The translations under genes were made by a program, and so were the position numbers. The notes beneath the pieces were generated by a model. That model made no database searches. It saw only the letters and a list, made by a program, of their open reading frames with translations, and had not been told where the DNA came from. DNA of 64,000 nt from VAZQ01 sp035263865 (GTDB taxonomy: Bacteria > Pseudomonadota > Alphaproteobacteria > Rhizobiales > Xanthobacteraceae), in the NCBI GenBank assembly GCA_035263865.1, contig DATFQX010000270.1, forward strand, positions 1 to 64,000. The letters run 5' to 3'. The stretch's first letter is position 1. Each line of letters starts with the position of its first letter. Positions 60,800 to 64,000 of the stretch are shown here, piece after piece.

Positions 60800-61380
60800 G
60801 GCGCGAAGGATTTCCTTGCTTCTTGGGATTGCCGCTTTGGCGATCTCCTTGAAACGATCTTTGATTGCCAATTGCGCAATCGCGGCGCTCAAAAATCCAC
60901 GTTAAGCTTATCTATCGTACGGAATGCTTGGCTTACTTGGTCGCGGTAATTTCTTAGTTCCTTAATGACTTGATCTCCGTGCCGCTCGCCTGCTGCTGCA
61001 ATGTCGAAAATATCGGCCCGCGGTAGTAAATCTTTTTGGTGATGATCTCTGGGATTGTCTCTAACAAGACAGCTTCACCTTGAATGTCGGCCTGGGTTGT
61101 TGGCGAGGAAGTCAGTGCGCCCGCGACAATGAAGTCGATCGCCCCGATTTTAGCGAATGCCAATTTGAGAGACCGAACGCCGTCACTTTTGAGGATCGAG
61201 AAATGGAAGCAGCTGTGGGTCGGGCAAAAAAATGTCTTTCACGGCTTTCGCGATGATTGATCTGCAGCATCATCGCTGTGCCGCCACCAAACGTCCATTC
61301 ATCGATGACGAGTTCTTGCGAATTAGCTTGTCGGATGTGCCGACATGCTATTCGAAATAGTTTCGTCCAGAGTTCTGGGG
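60794..61380 (-). pseudogene. Decayed AbiEii-like nucleotidyltransferase gene
   Basis: Minus-strand pieces in different frames align in order with an AbiEii/AbiGii-type nucleotidyltransferase: PELWTKLFRIACRHIRQANS, ELVIDEWTFGGGTAMMLQIN, DIFLPDPQLLPFLDPQK, DGVRSLKLAFAKIGAIDFIV, LLETIPEIITKKIYYRG, DIFDIAAAGERHGDQVIKEL, and AIAQLAIKDRFKEIAKAAIP ending ILRAV-stop at 60794. At least four frameshifts lie between; one is at a 7-A run (61226-61232). GC content is clearly lower than in neighbouring genes. Confidence 0.72.
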
Positions 61381-61646
61381 CGCTCTCGCAGCGAGAGGGT
61401 AGGACTCGCCCGAATACGCTGCAAAAGCCTTTGCCGCTGCGACCAGCTGTGCCTCGGTTACATTGAATTGATGGGCGAATTCTACTTGCAGGTGAGGCTT
61501 AAGCTCACCAAAAAAACTGACATGTGACCAGGGACGGCCTTAGCCGCGGTCTCATCAAGCAGGCAATGAACCAGCTCCTGCGCATCTAGCTGCTTGCTAT
61601 AAGGCGCGTTCACGGTTGCCAAAACGAGTGCGGCGGGGCTCACCAT
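61348..61646 (-). pseudogene. Decayed partner gene of the AbiEii-like pseudogene
   Basis: ATG at 61646 opens MVSPAALVLATVNAPYSKQL, continuing to AKAVPGHMSVF, then a frameshift at a 7-A run (61510-61516), after which GELKPHLQVEFAHQFNVTEA and AAAKAFAAYSGE follow to a stop at 61348. It overlaps the 5' end of the nucleotidyltransferase remnant, as expected for the antitoxin-like partner of such a pair. I do not recognise the family. Confidence 0.5.
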
Positions 61647-61773
61647 GATTTCGTTCGATATGCATCAGGTACCACAATCAACGTAGGTTTAATGCCTGCC
61701 CTGTCAATGGCTTTTGGGTGGGGTCACGTTTCACGGAGTTGCCTGCTGGGAGTTCAACTGTCGGCGTAGCGGC

Positions 61774-61899
61774 AGCCTCGGTCGGCTCCCTCTCCCGCTT
61801 GCGGGGGAGGGGTGGGGAGCTTGCAGGGGTCTTTGTGTGTGCCCCCTCCCTAGCCCTCCCCGTAAACGGGGGAGGGAACACACCGAGTGGGCCGCGCGA
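61774..61899. repeat. Composite palindromic element upstream of pyrE
   Basis: Left arm CTCGGTCGGCTCCCTC with CCCGCTTGCGGGGG, spacer CTTGCAGGGGTCTTTGTG, right hairpin loop variant CCCCGTAAACGGGG, ending ACACACCGAGTGGGC. Confidence 0.88.
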
Positions 61900-62043
61900 G
61901 CACCATTCGTCCCTAAACTGTTGATTCCCCGCCAAACGCCTTCATCCGCCGTAGCGGCTGACATAGACTGCGCGCGCAGTGCGGCGGGCGCGGCGTGGCG
62001 CCGTGCGCGCAAAAAGTCGCCGCAACGGAGAAGCGAGAGAGCC

Positions 62044-62691
62044 ATGTCCAGGCGAGCCGCCATGATGGGACGACGCGAGCCGCCGGCGCGCGAAGCGCCC
62101 CGGGAGAAGGCCCGCGCGCCGCGCGCGGCTGCGCCGAAGCGGCCGGCCGCGCTCGCGCAGCAAAAGGCGCGCCTGCTCGAGATCATCAAGCAAAAATCGC
62201 TGCTCCTCGGCAAATTCAAGCTCGTGTCCGGCGCGGTGAGCAACTACTATCTCGACATGAAGCCGACGATGTTCGACCCGGAGGGGGCGCATCTCGTCGC
62301 CGAGCTCGTCTTCGATCTCGTCAAGGACGAGCAAGTCGATGCGATCGGCGGCCTCGAGCTCGGCGCGGTGCCGATCATCGTCGCCGTGTGCGCGCGCAGC
62401 TGGCACGGCTGCCCCGTCGCCGGCTTCGTGGTGCGCAAGGAGATCAAGGACCACGGCACCGAGCGCAAGATCGACGGCAATTTCAAGCCCGGCAGCACCG
62501 TCATCCTGTTCGACGACGTCACCACCAAGGGCGGCTCGGTGATGCAGGCGGTCGCCGCGGTGCGTGGGCGCGGCGCGCGCGTCAAGAGTATCATCACTCT
62601 CGTCGATCGGCTGGAGGGCGCCGAGGAAAATCTCGGCAAGGAGGGCCTCGCGCTCATCGCGCTTTATTCGACGCGCGATTTGCTGGGGTGA
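62044..62691 (+). CDS. pyrE: Orotate phosphoribosyltransferase
   Basis: A 215-aa type I phosphoribosyltransferase making OMP from orotate and PRPP. The PRPP-binding loop is VILFDDVTTKGGSVMQAV; GKFKLVSGAVSNYYLDMKPT, GGLELGAVPIIVAVCARSW and FVVRKEIKDHGTERKIDG (flexible catalytic loop with Lys) are conserved. The first 30 or so residues are an Arg/Ala-rich extension; ATG 62062 or a later codon could be the real start. The frame upstream passes through repeat sequence. Confidence 0.93.
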   Translation: MSRRAAMMGRREPPAREAPREKARAPRAAAPKRPAALAQQKARLLEIIKQKSLLLGKFKLVSGAVSNYYLDMKPTMFDPEGAHLVAELVFDLVKDEQVDAIGGLELGAVPIIVAVCARSWHGCPVAGFVVRKEIKDHGTERKIDGNFKPGSTVILFDDVTTKGGSVMQAVAAVRGRGARVKSIITLVDRLEGAEENLGKEGLALIALYSTRDLLG

Positions 62692-62716
62692 GGATAAATC
62701 GCGCAACACGCCCCAC

Positions 62717-62810
62717 CCGTCACCCGCGGGCTTGACCCACGGGTCCATCTTCTTCGTAAAAAGCTTTTCGCGAAACGGATGGATTGCCAGGTCAAGCCCG
62801 GCCATGACGC
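62717..62810. repeat. Palindromic repeat (CCCGGGCTTGACC family), diverged copy
   Basis: CACCCGCGGGCTTGACCCAC and GTCAAGCCCGGCCATGACG flank a TTCGTAAAAAGCTTTTCGCG inner inverted repeat, the same plan as 54263-54356. Confidence 0.8.
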
Positions 62811-62849
62811 ACTCACTGGATATTTTCATTTGCGCGAACGCACGATCGT

Positions 62850-62891
62850 GCCGCGCGCTCGGTGCGTCCCCTTCCCCGCGTGCGGGGGGTT
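62850..62891. repeat. Truncated arm of the composite palindromic element
   Basis: CCGCGCGCTCGGTGCGTCCC leads into CCCCGCGTGCGGGG and stops in GGTTTGG. Only one arm is present, the rightmost trace of this family in the window. Confidence 0.75.
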
Positions 62892-63367
62892 TGGTGATAG
62901 CCGGAAAAGTAGGCCACGTTCCTTTCGCGCGCAGGGTAGTCCATAGACGCAGAGCGTAGCTCGTCGCGGGCAGCCAACGGGTCTACGCTAAGGTGGTGTG
63001 AGAGCTTTCTACCGCCGTCGGCATTCCGAGACAAAGAAGAATAGAGGGTTGCCGAGGAACGTCTAAAGGCATGAAGCCTCTAATGCTACGGCGACACCTA
63101 AAACAGCCTACGACGGTCTTGCCGACTGTTTGAAAATCACGAGCTGCCTTCCGGACTCCTTATTCGCGACAAGAGGGCTCGGGGACAGCTTTTATTTGGC
63201 GTGTCGGATTCGGTAAAGCGATTCCAATTCGTCCTAACAATTCAGATCAAAACATGGGGTTGAACAGACGTGTGGAATTTCTCATAGCGAGTCAGGCAGA
63301 GGTGATCACCGCTTGGATCGAGAATACGAAGGGACTCTGCGAGGATGAGGCGTGCGGGGCGAGAAAC
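62892..63367. other. Unassigned low-GC stretch between pyrE and purM
   Basis: About 480 bp of base composition poorer in GC than its surroundings, with stops in all frames except short ones. The only coding-like hint is a minus-strand frame around 62900-62990. No family is recognisable; it may be a decayed gene or foreign fragment. Confidence 0.35.
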
Positions 63368-63462
63368 GGTGGGCTACGGCGCTGCGCGCCTAACCCACCC
63401 TACGAAGTCTGCACAACGGTTTCCGCGTGGGCACGCTTCGCTTTGCCCACCCTACTGACGGC
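63368..63462. repeat. Palindromic repeats (GGTGGGCTACGGCGC and CGTGGGCACGC types)
   Basis: GGTGGGCTACGGCGC folds on GCGCGCCTAACCCACC (63368-63399), followed by CGTGGGCACGC...GCCCACCCTAC. Similar GTGGGTTAGGC-type palindromes are common between genes in this order. They sit next to the purM stop codon. Confidence 0.7.
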
Positions 63463-63470
63463 GGTCGCCA

Positions 63471-64000
63471 TCACCCCGCCTGCCGCTTGCCGGCGTCCTC
63501 GTGCCAGAAGCGCTTGTGCTGGCCGGCAAGGGAGTGCACCGGGATGCGCACGATTTTTTGCGCATCCGAAACGGCGGTGCCGATCACCTGCGCCACGCGG
63601 CCGTGCGCCTTGAGGATGGCGAGTATGTGCTCGGAAGCGGCAGGATCGACCACGTAGCAGAAGCCGATCCCCATGTTGAAGACCTGGTACATCTCGCTCA
63701 GCTCGACCTTGGCGTGGCGCTGGATGAGGGGAAAGATGGGCTGCGGCTCAATCAGCGCGTCGAGCGTAAAGCCGACCGGCGCGGCGACGCGGCAGAGGTT
63801 GAGCAAGCCGTCGCCGGTGATGTTGATCAGCGCGTGCACGCCGGGAACGGCGCGCAGAATCTCCAGCGCCTCGCGCACGTAGATGTCGGTCGGGCGCAAC
63901 AGCTCCTCGCCGAGCGTACAAGAAAGCTCCACGAATTTGTGGTCGATGCCGTAGTGGTGATCGGCAAAAAACGCCCGGCGCGCGAGCGACAGCCCGTTGC
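63471..64000 (-). CDS. purM: Phosphoribosylformylglycinamidine cyclo-ligase (PurM), C-terminal part
   Basis: The 3' part of a gene whose start lies beyond the window. About 176 residues are visible, from GLSLARRAFFADHHYGIDHK through GEELLRPTDIYVREALEIL, GVHALINITGDGLLNL and ELSEMYQVFNMGIGFCYVV to DAGKRQAG. These match the C-terminal PurM/AIR-synthase domain (E. coli GEALLAPTKIYV, HLTGGGFWENIPRV, EMYRTFNCGVGM). The divergent ITGDGLLN suggests a PurM subgroup. The enzyme forms AIR in purine synthesis. Confidence 0.82.
   Translation of the reverse strand, partial: NGLSLARRAFFADHHYGIDHKFVELSCTLGEELLRPTDIYVREALEILRAVPGVHALINITGDGLLNLCRVAAPVGFTLDALIEPQPIFPLIQRHAKVELSEMYQVFNMGIGFCYVVDPAASEHILAILKAHGRVAQVIGTAVSDAQKIVRIPVHSLAGQHKRFWHEDAGKRQAG

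Noticed and set aside
61728..61735. GTTTCACG half of a parS site
   Set aside because: The second half reads GAGTTG instead of TGAAAC, so the palindrome is absent.
42800..62891. Regular GC-rich repeats that might suggest a CRISPR array
   Set aside because: Copies lie in separate intergenic gaps, are palindromic and inverted within each unit, and lack constant direct repeats with unique equal-length spacers; no cas genes are present.
62813..63034. Minus-strand 73-codon frame
   Set aside because: Its C-terminal half is repeat sequence and the rest has no recognised family or clear ribosome-binding site.

Overview
The window is GC-rich, gene-dense chromosomal DNA of an alphaproteobacterium, most likely order Hyphomicrobiales (Rhizobiales) near the Xanthobacteraceae/Bradyrhizobiaceae. 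Evidence: the block rho-hemJ-hemE-[origin]-ppsR-maf-coaE-dnaQ/secB-timA-mltA-smr; the block mnmE-mnmG-rsmG-parA-parB-holA-lptE-leuS; a CenR-type regulator; an alphaproteobacterial CnoX with a CXXC site; and intergenic palindromes typical of this order.

Layout. 1-5.4 kb: tRNA-Gly(GCC) and small housekeeping genes (Ala-tRNA(Pro) editing, CnoX, LON-domain protein, IF-1, Trm112-like protein, GST, a ubiquinone-type hydroxylase). 5.4-9.0 kb: tesB and a nitrogen cluster, glnK-amtB plus a second PII gene with its own sigma54-type promoter and a strong terminator. 9.1-15.9 kb: dapC-like aminotransferase, ftsK, lolA, xthA, then cenR and a cyclic-nucleotide-binding protein; an exact TTAA-N7-TTAA (CtrA-type) site precedes the dapC-ftsK unit. 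16-19.1 kb: L,D-transpeptidase, PLP-homeostasis protein, and ada coupled to a 2-oxoglutarate/Fe(II) oxygenase gene. 19.3-29.9 kb: leuS-lptE-holA facing parB-parA-rsmG-mnmG-mnmE, with two parS sites. 30-38.7 kb: DUF255 thioredoxin-like protein, rho, hemJ, hemE, the predicted replication origin (34972-35347), then ppsR-maf-coaE-dnaQ and secB. 39.3-42.5 kb: timA-mltA-smr and a second L,D-transpeptidase.

From 42.7 kb to the right end the character changes. Housekeeping genes continue (acs, tsaD, gpsA, hemC, hemD, mitofilin-like, hemY, tRNA-Thr(CGT), pyrE, purM), but almost every gap holds a copy of a composite palindromic element: two inverted arms, each with a CCCCCGCTTGCGGGGG-type hairpin, around a spacer that is usually 20-45 bp. 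I saw no copy in the first 42 kb. One copy carries a DUF559 nuclease-like gene exactly between its arms; the arms supply that gene's apparent ribosome-binding site and C-terminus. A short copy at 42.8 kb looks like an internal-deletion derivative of it. Three copies contain a 71-bp double hairpin inserted at the same point, one copy sits in frame inside hemY with a different nested palindrome, and other palindrome families are interspersed. Around 60.6-61.6 kb lie two decayed toxin-antitoxin-like modules.

Biologically, the left two thirds is the origin-proximal core: origin, ParABS partitioning, chromosome translocase, replication subunits, envelope maintenance and tetrapyrrole synthesis. The right third is the same kind of core threaded with repeats. 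The DUF559-palindrome element is the best candidate for an undescribed system. All assignments come from reading sequence and family knowledge; no database search was run.
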